Shown: positions 18,057 to 27,699, numbered from the stretch's first letter. The stretch: 64,000 nt of DNA from Geminocystis herdmanii PCC 6308 (GCF_000332235.1 NZ_CM001775.1:1580230-1644229), one strand, 5' to 3'. A program made the numbers and translations. The notes: generated from the sequence alone by a model not told the origin.

Positions 18057-19019
18057 ATGACAAATGCAGATAATCGTTTAAGAAACGAATTTTTAAATAC
18101 TCAAGTTATCACTCGAAGTAGTGGCAAACGTCTGGGGGTTGTGCGAGAAGTATTAGTCGATGTCGATCGAAGAGAAGTAATCGCTTTAGGATTAAGAGAT
18201 AATCGCCTAGCCATGTCAGGCATTCCTAAATATATGTATCTCAATAGCGTTTCCCAAGGAGGAGACGTTATCTTAGTGGAAAATGAAGACGTTATCGAAG
18301 ATGTTGACATCGATATTTATAGCCCTCTTATTAACTCCGAAGTTGTAACAGAAACAGGCGAACCCCTAGGAAAAGTAAGGGATTTTCAATTTAACCTCGT
18401 GGACGGACAAATATACTCTTTAACCATTGCCGTTATCGGTTATCCTCAAATTCCAGAGCAGTTAATTAGTACCTACGAATTATCCGTTGATGAAATCGTC
18501 AGTAGTGGACCAAATCGAATTATTGTCTTTGAAGGTGCAGAAGAAAGAATAACTCAGCTTACGGTAGGAGTCTTAGAAAGACTGGGTATTGGGCGCCCCC
18601 CTTGGGAAAAAGAAGACGAAGAAATGTATTATGCACCAACTACCGCCCCCGAAAATCAGTTACCGACAGGTACGCCCGTTCGTGCGGTGGCTCAACCTTT
18701 ACAAAATCGTCCTGTAGTGGCTGAGGATAATTGGAATGATGATGAATGGCAAGAAGCACAGCCTATTACTACACCCCCTCGCCGTAAAGCACAATCCATG
18801 CCTCTTTATGAAGATGATATAGAGGAAGACAATTGGGGTGAAAGTCGAGTAGAAAGAGAATCAGCACCCCGTTATCAATCTGATAATACTCCTAAACGTC
18901 GCTATAAAAATGATTCGATCGACGATGATATGTGGGATGACGATGACGACTCCGATTATCGCCCTCAAAAAGTGAATATTCCTCAAAAACAAAAAATGCC
19001 CGAATACGAGGAATATTAA
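18057..19019 (+). CDS. PRC-barrel domain protein with acidic tail
   Basis: A 320-residue protein with two PRC-barrel domains: residues about 10-85 (VITRSSGKRLGVVREVLVDV) and about 92-165 (EVVTETGEPLGKVRDFQFNL). PRC barrels are small beta domains found in RimM, photosynthetic reaction-centre H subunits and many cyanobacterial proteins of unknown role. From about residue 205 the protein is disordered and acidic, with repeated DNW/EDD patches (EEDNWGES, DDDMWDDDDDSDY). There is no signal peptide. A tether or assembly factor is plausible but not shown by the sequence. Confidence 0.8.
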   Translation: MTNADNRLRNEFLNTQVITRSSGKRLGVVREVLVDVDRREVIALGLRDNRLAMSGIPKYMYLNSVSQGGDVILVENEDVIEDVDIDIYSPLINSEVVTETGEPLGKVRDFQFNLVDGQIYSLTIAVIGYPQIPEQLISTYELSVDEIVSSGPNRIIVFEGAEERITQLTVGVLERLGIGRPPWEKEDEEMYYAPTTAPENQLPTGTPVRAVAQPLQNRPVVAEDNWNDDEWQEAQPITTPPRRKAQSMPLYEDDIEEDNWGESRVERESAPRYQSDNTPKRRYKNDSIDDDMWDDDDDSDYRPQKVNIPQKQKMPEYEEY

Positions 19020-19075
19020 AACAATTAACAGTTAACAATTAACAATTAACAATTTTGGCATTCTTACTCATTACC

Positions 19076-19197
19076 CAATACTGTTCGATTAGTCGCTCAA
19101 GTTATTTTGTTCGCCCCTAAATCCCCAATACTGGGGACTTTTACCAAGTTTAACTCCCCCAAAGTTGGGGGCAGGGGGGCTTAACCGAGCAGTATTG
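19076..19197 (+). repeat. MITE-like element, family A (122-bp unit)
   Basis: The cleanest copy of the family. The left end CAATACTGTTCGATTAG and the right end (reverse complement CAATACTGCTCGGTTAAG) are imperfect terminal inverted repeats. The inside carries complementary runs CCCCAATACTGGGG and CCCCCAAAGTTGGGGG that fold into hairpins. Related copies lie at 2779-3040, 13981-14073 and 51457-51525. Confidence 0.8.
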
Positions 19198-19253
19198 ACT
19201 GATTACCTATTAACCATTTCTCAATATCTAGTTATGTTTGTATAACAACTACC

Positions 19254-20585
19254 ATGAATTTAGAAGATGCCTTATCTATTTTTGTTCGATTGATTCACCC
19301 GATTCAACTCAACGATTTACAAGAATTAGTCTTTCAACAATCTTGGTTAGGCAAAACTTATCAACAAATCGCTAGTGAATTTGGTTATGATCATGACTAT
19401 ATTAGATGTATCGGCTCTCAATTATGGCAAATATTGAGCGATCGAACCCAAAAAAAAGTTAATAAACATAATTTTCGATCGATTATTAGGCAATATAAAG
19501 AAGGTGCTAAAATTCAGAATTTTCAAGAGATTAATCAACAAAATCAAGAGCAAAAATTAGAAATTCCAGAAGGAGCAGTACCTTTAGATTCTCCCTTTTA
19601 TATTGAACGTGATCCCATCGAAAAACAATGTTATCAAGAAATAGTTAAACCCGGTTCTTTAATCCTCATAAAAGCTCCCTCTTTATTTGGTAAAACTTCC
19701 CTTGCAAAAAGAATTATTGCCTATACAAAACAATTAAATTATCACAACATTATCATTAAATTTGATCAAATTGATAAATCATTGCTAGAAAATATAAATC
19801 AATTTTTGCGTTGGTTTTGTGCTAATGTAGCCCATCAATTAAATTTAAAACCAGACTTAGATGAATACTGGGATAAAGATTGTGGCAGTAAAGTTAGTTG
19901 TAATATTTATTTAGAAAATCATATCTTAGCACAAATAAAAAATCCCTTATTAATTACCTTTGATCAAGTTGATCTTTTATTTCAATATCCTCAAATCACT
20001 AGCAATTTTTTACCCTTATTACGTTTTTGGTATGAAGAAGCAAAAGACGTGGAAATCTGGCAAAAATTAAGATTAATAGTTATTTATGCCACAGACATTT
20101 ATGTCCCTTTAAACATTAATCAATCTCCCTTTAATGTCGGTTTATCATTTCCTTTACCCAAATTTAATCAACCTCAAATAGAAAGATTATCTCAACTCCA
20201 TCAATTAAATAAACATCAGCAGGAATTAATTACAAAATTAATCAAATTAATCGGAGGAAATCCTTATCTAATTCGTTTAGCAATGTATAACTTAAAAACG
20301 GGAAATATAGAAGGAAATCAACTATTAGAAAATGCTCCAACTTTATCAGGTATTTATGGTAATCATTTGCGAAGCCAATGGATAAAAGTGCAAAATTTTC
20401 CAGAGTTATTAAACGCAGTAGAAAAAATAACCAAGAGTGAAAAAAGTGTTCATCTTGAACCTATTATTACCCATAAATTGGAGAGTATTGGTTTAGTCAA
20501 ATTAAATCAAGATCAAGTTACCTTTAGTTGTGAACTTTATCGAGTTTTTTTCCGTAATCAATTAGCCATTTTTAACCAGAATTAA
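19254..20585 (+). CDS. AAA-like NTPase with vMAP-type N-terminal HTH
   Basis: A 443-residue protein. Residues about 1-80 match the helix-turn-helix found at the N-terminus of vWA-MoxR-associated proteins in cyanobacteria (LQELVFQQSWLGKTYQQIAS, ...YIRCIGSQLW). The AAA-like domain (about 120-400) has a Walker A written APSLFGKTSLAKRI and a Walker B LLITFDQVDLLF, with a sensor-like IVIYATDIYVPL. The first AAA glycine is changed, but the GKTS core is intact. Aravind and colleagues linked vMAP proteins to predicted ternary conflict or defence systems; no MoxR or vWA partner is next to it here. It converges with the kinase gene at 20640. Confidence 0.75.
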   Translation: MNLEDALSIFVRLIHPIQLNDLQELVFQQSWLGKTYQQIASEFGYDHDYIRCIGSQLWQILSDRTQKKVNKHNFRSIIRQYKEGAKIQNFQEINQQNQEQKLEIPEGAVPLDSPFYIERDPIEKQCYQEIVKPGSLILIKAPSLFGKTSLAKRIIAYTKQLNYHNIIIKFDQIDKSLLENINQFLRWFCANVAHQLNLKPDLDEYWDKDCGSKVSCNIYLENHILAQIKNPLLITFDQVDLLFQYPQITSNFLPLLRFWYEEAKDVEIWQKLRLIVIYATDIYVPLNINQSPFNVGLSFPLPKFNQPQIERLSQLHQLNKHQQELITKLIKLIGGNPYLIRLAMYNLKTGNIEGNQLLENAPTLSGIYGNHLRSQWIKVQNFPELLNAVEKITKSEKSVHLEPIITHKLESIGLVKLNQDQVTFSCELYRVFFRNQLAIFNQN

Positions 20586-20590
20586 AGTTC

Positions 20591-20622
20591 GTCTCAGAAA
20601 TTGCTCTGTGCCTCGCAATGAC
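20591..20622 (-). repeat. Dispersed repeat GTCATTGCGAGG (inverted copy)
   Basis: The reverse complement reads GTCATTGCGAGGCACAGAGC then AATTTCTGAGAC, the same repeat as 10021-10051. It fills the 54-bp gap between two convergent genes and might act as a bidirectional stem-loop. Confidence 0.55.
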
Positions 20623-20639
20623 AGAATATCATTAATCTA

Positions 20640-23600
20640 TTATATCGGGATTGCTGAAAAAGTATTTTGCTCAAGTACAATAGGAGGGAGGATTAAGTGA
20701 TAAGAAAAGCCTTTATTTATCTCTGTTTCTATAGTTAATTGTGCGCCTAATTGTTCGGTTAAAATATTAATTAAACGTACCCCTAACGATCGATTATACT
20801 GCCATTTTTGCCCCTGATTACTACCTTGACCATTATCACTAATAACTAGATGAATTATTTTATTTTGCTCTTGATATAATCTCACAATTATTTTTCCTTG
20901 ATGACTTTGATTAAAAGCGTGTTTAAAACTATTTGTTAAAATTTCATTGACAATTAAGCCACAGGGTATGGCATTTTCAACATTAATATTAATCGGAGTT
21001 CGATCGAAATGTAAAGAGTATTTTACTGTTTGCGGATAGGGATTACAACTATTAAATAATGTCTCAATTAATTGAGTGAGATAATCCCCGAAATTTAACT
21101 GAGCAAAATTATTTGATTGATATAACTTTTCATGAATCATTGCCATACTTTGAATGCGATTTTGACTATTTTGAAATGCTTTGATAATGGTTTCATCTTC
21201 AAAATAAGTAGCCTGTAGATTTAATAAACTAGAAATTATATATAAATTATTTTTGACTCGATGATGAATTTCTTTTAATAAAATTTCCTTTTCTTCTAAA
21301 GATTTTTTGAGCTTAAATTCGGCTTCTTTTCTTTTAGAAATATCCCTAGATGCGGAAATAATTTCGGTAATTTTTTTTGTGGAATTATCAATAACTGGTT
21401 TACTGGTAGTTTCAAACCAAATATAATTACCTTTTTTATTGAGAATACGATAACTATAGGTGATACTTTGATTTCGATCGACCATAGTTTGATAACATTG
21501 ATTAAACAAAAAAATATCATCCCGATAAATCCAATGTTGAGGTAATGTATTAATTAATTCCGAAGGTTGATAACCTAATAATATTTTTACCGATGGAGAG
21601 ACATATAAATAAATACCATCAGGAGAATGACGACTAATCATATCCGTAACATTATTAGCCATCAAACGATAACGAGCTTCGCTTTCCTTTAAGGCTTGTT
21701 GATTTTTTTTCCTTTCAGAAATATCTTTAGCAATGGCGCAATAATAAAATTTTTCCCCATAATTGAAGGGATAAATATTAACTTCTACAGGAATTAATGT
21801 GCCATTTTTATGACGATGAAAAGATTCGATTGTCATCTGTTTTTTTTCTGCTAATGTATTCATAATCTCAAGCCATTTTTTATTGTCATCTTTTTCAAAT
21901 AAAGGATTAATATTTTTTACTTGCATGGTTTTAAATTCTGCGGAAGAATAACCCAAAGTCAAAGTGGCTGCTTCATTGGTATAAAAAAAATTAGTGAATT
22001 TATCTACCAAAAAAACAGAATCCCCTAATTTATCTAAAGTAAATTGTGTTAATTTTAAATTCTCCTCTAATTGTTTCCTCTCAGTAATATCATCATAAGT
22101 CACTAAAACTCCCATAACTTCCCCTTGAGAATTATGTAAAGGCATTCTACAAGTATCTGTATAAATTTCTTTTCCATCACAGATAATTTTTTCAATGACA
22201 TGATAACGAGTTCGATCGTACTCCATCACCCAACGATCCCATTCCCGATATAATTCACTTTGATGGGGAGTAATGGGTAAATCAAAATCAGTTTTTCCAA
22301 TAATACCACGAGTATCAGTACAGCCTATTACATTCGCAAAACTACGATTACACCCTAAATAAACAGAATTACGATCTTTCCAAAAAATTTTCTGAGGTAT
22401 ATTATCGATAATCAGACTGAGAAAATCTTTCACAGATTTTAACTCTTTTGTGCGCTGAGAAACTCTCATTTCTAACTCTTGGTTTAAGAGAATGTAGGAG
22501 TTTTCCGCCTCTTTCCTTTCCGTAATATCCATCGCCATAGATAGCACTATTTTTCTCCCATCAGGCAGTAAACCTAAAGGCATAGTGTGAAAATGCCATA
22601 CCCTTTCTTTTCCCTCTACCGTATGAATGGTATATTCTCCCTCATCTAAAGATTCTTTAATCTGGTATAAATCCTCTATATAATTACTAATTTCGAGCAT
22701 CTTTTCTTTATAGGCTTTTTGCGCCCATTGAGTAATAGTAGGAATCTCTTGGTGAGAATAACCACTAATATCACTCCATGCCTGATTAATTTGTATAACT
22801 TCCCCATCTTCTGCATGAATCATTTGCGGAAATGGTGCATAAATAAACGCATTACGAAAACGCATTTCACTGACTTTTAATTCTTTTTCTATTTTCTTTT
22901 CTTTGTCTATATCTTGAATGGTTGAAATAAAATATTTCGGTTTATTTTCATTATCTTTAACTAAGGAAACATCAAGACGAGTCCAAGTATTTTCTCCATT
23001 TTTTTTGATATACCTTTTCTCTAAAGAATAGGTATTAATTTTTCCTTTTAAAAAATCTTCGAGTAACTTTAAATCTTTTTCTAAATCTTCTGGATAAGTA
23101 ATTTCTTGGAAGGTTAATTGAGTTAATTCTTCTTGACTATAACCTAATATTTGACAGAATTTATTATTGACTTTTAACAGTTTTCCTGTTAAGCTGACTC
23201 GGGCAATACCAATAAAAGCTGATTCAAAGATCGATCGATATTTAGCTTCACTTTCTCTTAGTTTAATGGTCGTATTTTTTTGATAAGTAATATCTGTAAT
23301 TGTGCCAATGATATAGCTTTCTTGTTCAAAAATTTGTTTTTTGATACAAATAGTTTCAAACCAAAGAACTTCTTTTCGATTAGGATGACAATAACGATAA
23401 CAAAATTGACTATTTCCTCCATCTATTAAAGTTTGAGATAATGTATCTAAAAATAATTGTTTATCATTTTCATAAATATTATCTAACCAAAGACTCATTA
23501 TCGGCTTATTAATATGTTCATTTTCACCTAATAATCTTTGAGTTTCTGTATTAGCATAGATTAAATTACCTAAATTATCTAAACGGAATACACCTAAAGG

Positions 23601-24017
23601 TAAATTTTCCGCTAAATCAGCGTATATTTTTTTAATTAATTTAACTTCCTTCCTTAAATTTTGCTCTTTAGTAATATCTTGAAAGGTATAAACAAGATAT
23701 TCCTCATTGAAATTATTAACATATTGAATATTAATAGATAAATAGATATTTTCTCCTTGTTGATTCTCCCTCAAAAAAATGATATTTTTAAGAACTTTTT
23801 TTCTTTTTATCTCCAGTAAATTAGTTTTTAATAATGGTAAAATTTGGTTAATATTTTCTTTACTTTCAATTTCTGCCTGAGAATATTTTAGCATTTTAGC
23901 CAAAGAAGAAGATACATAGATTAATTTACCTTCAATATTTGTAATTAATACCCCTTCATTAATTAATTCTAATAAAATAGGTAAAAATTGAGACATATTT
24001 TCGATCGTACTAACCAT
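20640..24017 (-). CDS. Seven-PAS sensor histidine kinase (HisKA_2 type)
   Basis: A 1125-residue soluble kinase. Seven PAS units follow each other at roughly 110-130 residue spacing (start points near residues 10, 130, 255, 380, 525, 650 and 780), each closing with a PAC-type DITERK or DISERK motif. The kinase core is of the HisKA_2/HWE kind: H-box EIHHRVKNNLYIISSLLNLQ with the histidine near residue 918, N-box NEILTNSFKHAF, and G-box DNGQG ... SLGVRLINILTEQLGA. This class is common in cyanobacterial phytochrome-like and redox kinases. No membrane segment or receiver domain is present, so it is cytoplasmic and needs a separate response regulator, which is not adjacent. No heme- or bilin-binding residue is obvious. 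Confidence 0.9.
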   Translation of the reverse strand: MVSTIENMSQFLPILLELINEGVLITNIEGKLIYVSSSLAKMLKYSQAEIESKENINQILPLLKTNLLEIKRKKVLKNIIFLRENQQGENIYLSINIQYVNNFNEEYLVYTFQDITKEQNLRKEVKLIKKIYADLAENLPLGVFRLDNLGNLIYANTETQRLLGENEHINKPIMSLWLDNIYENDKQLFLDTLSQTLIDGGNSQFCYRYCHPNRKEVLWFETICIKKQIFEQESYIIGTITDITYQKNTTIKLRESEAKYRSIFESAFIGIARVSLTGKLLKVNNKFCQILGYSQEELTQLTFQEITYPEDLEKDLKLLEDFLKGKINTYSLEKRYIKKNGENTWTRLDVSLVKDNENKPKYFISTIQDIDKEKKIEKELKVSEMRFRNAFIYAPFPQMIHAEDGEVIQINQAWSDISGYSHQEIPTITQWAQKAYKEKMLEISNYIEDLYQIKESLDEGEYTIHTVEGKERVWHFHTMPLGLLPDGRKIVLSMAMDITERKEAENSYILLNQELEMRVSQRTKELKSVKDFLSLIIDNIPQKIFWKDRNSVYLGCNRSFANVIGCTDTRGIIGKTDFDLPITPHQSELYREWDRWVMEYDRTRYHVIEKIICDGKEIYTDTCRMPLHNSQGEVMGVLVTYDDITERKQLEENLKLTQFTLDKLGDSVFLVDKFTNFFYTNEAATLTLGYSSAEFKTMQVKNINPLFEKDDNKKWLEIMNTLAEKKQMTIESFHRHKNGTLIPVEVNIYPFNYGEKFYYCAIAKDISERKKNQQALKESEARYRLMANNVTDMISRHSPDGIYLYVSPSVKILLGYQPSELINTLPQHWIYRDDIFLFNQCYQTMVDRNQSITYSYRILNKKGNYIWFETTSKPVIDNSTKKITEIISASRDISKRKEAEFKLKKSLEEKEILLKEIHHRVKNNLYIISSLLNLQATYFEDETIIKAFQNSQNRIQSMAMIHEKLYQSNNFAQLNFGDYLTQLIETLFNSCNPYPQTVKYSLHFDRTPININVENAIPCGLIVNEILTNSFKHAFNQSHQGKIIVRLYQEQNKIIHLVISDNGQGSNQGQKWQYNRSLGVRLINILTEQLGAQLTIETEINKGFSYHLILPPIVLEQNTFSAIPI

Positions 24018-24078
24018 ATAGTTATCCTATTTGATTGATAATATTTTATCAGAAAAATGAACCACTAAGACTTATAAA

Positions 24079-24139
24079 AAGTTTGTAGTAATGGCTTTAG
24101 CCGTTTATTAATAAGCCTTAAAAGGCTTACTACGAACTT
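24079..24139. repeat. Inverted-repeat element AAGTTTGTAGTA...TACTACGAACTT
   Basis: A 61-bp palindromic element: AAGTTTGTAGTA at the left and TACTACGAACTT at the right, with GGCTTTAGCC and GCCTTAAAAGGC hairpins inside. It resembles a dispersed cyanobacterial MITE built on GTTCGTAGTA. It lies in the gap between the seven-PAS kinase and xisI. Confidence 0.75.
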
Positions 24140-24237
24140 ATATAACATAAATATTTATTATCAGTATTTAATAGATTAAACTCCTATCTAAAAAATATAA
24201 TTTTGATAGGTTTTAGCAGAGTTATTACTGACTCTTT

Positions 24238-24567
24238 CTAATTAATAGCAAATTCCGTAAATGGGCGTTTATATGGTGCATAAAATCCTAAAACAATATC
24301 ATGTTTAGGCACACCAGCTTCAACTAACTCATTAGCAATACCTATTTCTGTGCCATCCCGTTGAATCCAGATTTTGTCTTCTTTTAAGTCCACATGAATA
24401 ATAACTCCATAAATTCTTTTTTGATCTTTCCAACCAATATTTAATACTTGATAATGGTGACGATTTTCATCAAAAAGTAATTGTATTTCAGTATCATTTT
24501 CTATATCATTAACTGAGTGTTTACTGAGAATATCTTGAATTAATTGAGCATAATCTATTCTTTCCAT
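24238..24567 (-). CDS. xisI: XisI family protein
   Basis: A 109-residue XisI protein (RIDYAQLIQDILSKH ... YQVLNIGWKDQKRIYGVIIH ... AGVPKHDIVLGFYAP). In Anabaena, XisI and XisH were found to be needed with the XisF recombinase for excision of the fdxN element (established); elsewhere xisHI pairs are widespread without any excision element, and an addiction-module role has been suspected. It overlaps the end of xisH by 13 bp and is co-transcribed with it. No xisF-type recombinase is in the window. Confidence 0.9.
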   Translation of the reverse strand: MERIDYAQLIQDILSKHSVNDIENDTEIQLLFDENRHHYQVLNIGWKDQKRIYGVIIHVDLKEDKIWIQRDGTEIGIANELVEAGVPKHDIVLGFYAPYKRPFTEFAIN

Positions 24568-24971
24568 AAAACGATCTCCTGTTTAACTGAATCAAAAATT
24601 AATAGTTTAATTTGATATTCCGCTACGGAATTTTGAATAAATTGTCGAGCAAAAAAATCTTCATAAATATCTTTAGATATAGCTAAATATAATATACGTT
24701 GAGGCTCTTCTAGTTTTAATGCTAATCGATAATTAAGAATTTGTCCCAAAGCTAAATGAAATTCTTTTACTGCTGAAGCACCTAAAAATGATTTAATTTC
24801 TACCGCTATTTTTTGTCCTGATTTTTCAGCCGCAATTAACCTTTCTGCCCCTAAATCTATATAAAATTCTACATCATTGATTTTTAAATAAAGAGGATCA
24901 TTTGTAATTTGCCAACCATCTTTTTCCATAGCAATACGGACTGATTGATGATATAAATCTTTAGCTGACAT
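24555..24971 (-). CDS. xisH: XisH family protein (PD-(D/E)XK-like)
   Basis: A 138-residue XisH protein. It has the endonuclease-like arrangement of the family: FYIDLGAERLIAAE then KIAVEIKSF, i.e. an aspartate followed by an E-x-K, which are the catalytic residues of PD-(D/E)XK nucleases. Downstream come KEFHLALGQILNYRLAL and LYLAISKDIYEDFF. It starts at ATG 24971, and xisI begins inside its last codons. The pair stands alone between a sensor kinase and the polyferredoxin gene, so its target is unknown; a nuclease/inhibitor couple is one reading. Confidence 0.9.
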   Translation of the reverse strand: MSAKDLYHQSVRIAMEKDGWQITNDPLYLKINDVEFYIDLGAERLIAAEKSGQKIAVEIKSFLGASAVKEFHLALGQILNYRLALKLEEPQRILYLAISKDIYEDFFARQFIQNSVAEYQIKLLIFDSVKQEIVLWKE

Positions 24972-25127
24972 TTGTTATATGTAACTTTATTTTATAATGT
25001 AACAAAAATAATAGATATACTTATCAACTTTATAATATAACGTAACAAATCACTATTGCCTATTCCCCATGATTATCGAGAGTAGTCGAGATGCCCAGCC
25101 TTAATCAATATCAAATTATTGTCATTT

Positions 25128-27644
25128 TTAAAGAATGATTTGCCAAAAAAGAACACTTAATGTCATCAAAGAAAAATGTTGCGGTAATAGAGTTTTAATG
25201 GATTGACGAGAAATTTTTTGAGTGAGAATAATAGCACTAATTAAGCCAAAAATAAGGGTAACTCCTTGTAAAAAAGTGATAACCGCAGGATGTGCCACAA
25301 AAATTGGTAAATTACTACCATCTAAGCCAAAAGTTGCCCACGCTACGGGTAAAATTCTTCCCGCTTCTCCTAAACCTAAATGAAGATAGTAGGCTAAATT
25401 AGCACATAATACCAGAGGTAAATAACCATAGGCTAATTCGATAAAAGAACGAGATGATGTTTTTTTCACCTTACCGATTAAACGAATGATACTATAGCCC
25501 ATTAAAGGGATAATCACAGGTAAAATTAACAGCACGATCGAGCTTAAAGAATGTAGCCAAAATTGACTCATATCTAAGTTTAACCCCAAAAGTAGGTTAA
25601 TTTCAGGTAACTTATGGACAAAAACCACATTTAGCAGGAGAAATAATAAAGCAACTTCATAGCTACGAGGTTGATGAGTTGTCCATAATTCAATAGCTGG
25701 AGGGCGTAAATTAAGAGTTACAGAACGATGGGGACAGGCTTTTAAGCACGTCATACATAACACACAATCCCGATTATCCTGTAACTGTGCAGGATGGGAA
25801 TATAAAGGGCAACCAAGGGTTTCTAAACCTTCTCCTTTTTGCACTCCCCCTTTATAACATTGATAAGTAGTACATTCTGCGGAGCAAGTGCCTTGTTGCG
25901 CTCGTAATTCTATGATGGAAAGTTTGGCAAACATACCATTCATGCCCCCAATGGGGCAGAGATAGCGACACCAAAAGCGTCTTTCAAATATAGCGGAACA
26001 AATCATCGCTCCCCCAGTGATAATTAACAGTAACCATGCAGAAAGATAGGCGGTATTCGGCAAATCCCAAAGCTCCTCCCATAATAAAATTAGGGTGAAA
26101 AGCCCAAATAAAAACCATCCTCCCCATTTGTCGGCTTCTTGCCGTGGCCATGACTTCAGTTGTCGGGGAAATAGCCATAATGACAGTTTTTGTGTCACCT
26201 CTCCATAAATCATAAATGGACAAAAACTGCACCACAGTCTTCCTACAAATGGGAAAGTTAGCAAAATTAGAGGCCACCACCACGCCCAAAAAATGTTCAG
26301 CACGAAGTTTTCCTGTCGATTTTGAGGGGCTAAAAACAAAATTCCGATAACTAAGGCAAAAATCCCTAAAGTAAAGCCATAATTGACTCGATCGGGATAC
26401 CAAGGACTGCGAAGAAGACTACGAAATTTTGGATAGGCGTTGAGTAAATTAAAGCGAAATTGTTGCTTTTTACTGCGAGATTGCCAGATGATTTCTTCCG
26501 TTAACTCATTACTGCCTGAAAGTTGTACGATCGCCCTTTCAATGAGGTTCTCCAATTCTCGCAAATTGTTAGGGAAATCATAACCTTGAAGACGGCGCAA
26601 GGCTTCGGGGGTAATTTTAGGTTTATCCACCCTTTGACTACGACAAATTAAACTAATATAATAGTTCACTTGATCTTCTAAATCCGCTTTTCTAACTCGG
26701 AGGGGAGGCACTTTTATCAGATGTTTAACACAGTTATTGACGGAGGAAATCGCTTTTTCAGAGATGATAATTAAACGTGCTTGACAGGTTTTTGTAGAGT
26801 TATTGATATTTCCTGAACGCTCGATCGGGGTATAAGTGTTAGTTTTGAGTAGTTGAATGACAGCATCATTTAATTCTGAGGGTAAATCTTGGATATTATT
26901 GAATACTAAAGTGCCTTTCCCCAAGGCTTCAATTAACCCCAGTTTGCCTCCTACCCTGCCAAATAATTCTGCACCACTGGCTTGTAATTTGGCACAATCC
27001 ACCTTAATCATTGGCTCTCGTCTATAGGATGAGCTATAATGAATTAAACTCGCAAGGTTATCCTTTTCTAATCCTTGTTCTCCGAAAATTATAACAGAAG
27101 CTCGATCGATCGTCGCATTTTTCACCTGTTGCCGTAGCCTCATGGCATAACGACTTTTTCCCACAATACCCCGTTTCGCTTTCGTTACCAGATATGGACG
27201 TAATACAGCTTGTCGTTCTTGTTCAAAATTCAGTTGCGAGGATAAATCAGCGACTTCCTGCGCTAATTGTTGGGTGAATACTTGATTAATTTGAGGGTAT
27301 TGGGAGGCTAATTCTTGAAATTCCACCGACGAAAGACTCCATAATGTTGCCTTGGTTAAAGTTTGAAGGGTGTATTTTGTCGGTTGTTGTAATAGGCATT
27401 CTTTGAAATTGATAAGCGCACCTGAAAGTAAACCAAAATTTTCTTTATTTGCTTGAGTTTCTACTTGCCCTGCTTCTAAAATGTATAATCTTTCTACGGG
27501 TTGATTTGCTAAAATAATCGTTTCCTTTGCCTCGAAAGACACTTTTTTTAATAAAGGCTCGATCGAACTTAGAATCTCATGGGGTAAGCTAGATAAAATA
27601 GTCTGTTTTTTTAACCATGTTAACAAGGAAGAAGAATCATTCAT
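25128..27644 (-). CDS. Fusion of cNMP-binding, sigma-54-type AAA and membrane polyferredoxin domains
   Basis: An 838-residue protein with three parts. Residues about 10-140 form a cyclic-nucleotide-binding beta-roll. Residues about 158-390 match the sigma-54 activator AAA domain but are degenerate: Walker A reads GEQGLEKD (188-195) rather than GExGTGKE, Walker B reads TLVFNNIQDLP (245-255) with the Asp-Glu pair replaced by Asn-Asn, and the GAFTGA sigma-54 contact loop is absent. PPLRVRKADL and FPNNLRELENLI are kept. From about 420 on there are multiple membrane helices and NosR/polyferredoxin-type clusters: CSFC (472-475), CRYLC (559-563), CSAEC...C (587-596), and CVLCMTCLKACP (627-638), the last a complete 4Fe-4S motif. 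No sigma-54 exists in cyanobacteria, so transcription activation is unlikely; a redox or ligand-sensing membrane switch is inferred. Confidence 0.85.
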   Translation of the reverse strand: MNDSSSLLTWLKKQTILSSLPHEILSSIEPLLKKVSFEAKETIILANQPVERLYILEAGQVETQANKENFGLLSGALINFKECLLQQPTKYTLQTLTKATLWSLSSVEFQELASQYPQINQVFTQQLAQEVADLSSQLNFEQERQAVLRPYLVTKAKRGIVGKSRYAMRLRQQVKNATIDRASVIIFGEQGLEKDNLASLIHYSSSYRREPMIKVDCAKLQASGAELFGRVGGKLGLIEALGKGTLVFNNIQDLPSELNDAVIQLLKTNTYTPIERSGNINNSTKTCQARLIIISEKAISSVNNCVKHLIKVPPLRVRKADLEDQVNYYISLICRSQRVDKPKITPEALRRLQGYDFPNNLRELENLIERAIVQLSGSNELTEEIIWQSRSKKQQFRFNLLNAYPKFRSLLRSPWYPDRVNYGFTLGIFALVIGILFLAPQNRQENFVLNIFWAWWWPLILLTFPFVGRLWCSFCPFMIYGEVTQKLSLWLFPRQLKSWPRQEADKWGGWFLFGLFTLILLWEELWDLPNTAYLSAWLLLIITGGAMICSAIFERRFWCRYLCPIGGMNGMFAKLSIIELRAQQGTCSAECTTYQCYKGGVQKGEGLETLGCPLYSHPAQLQDNRDCVLCMTCLKACPHRSVTLNLRPPAIELWTTHQPRSYEVALLFLLLNVVFVHKLPEINLLLGLNLDMSQFWLHSLSSIVLLILPVIIPLMGYSIIRLIGKVKKTSSRSFIELAYGYLPLVLCANLAYYLHLGLGEAGRILPVAWATFGLDGSNLPIFVAHPAVITFLQGVTLIFGLISAIILTQKISRQSIKTLLPQHFSLMTLSVLFWQIIL

Positions 27645-27699
27645 TTCTTTAGCATCTTACTATTTTCTCCTTTATTTTAAACGCTTTCACAAGGAATGG

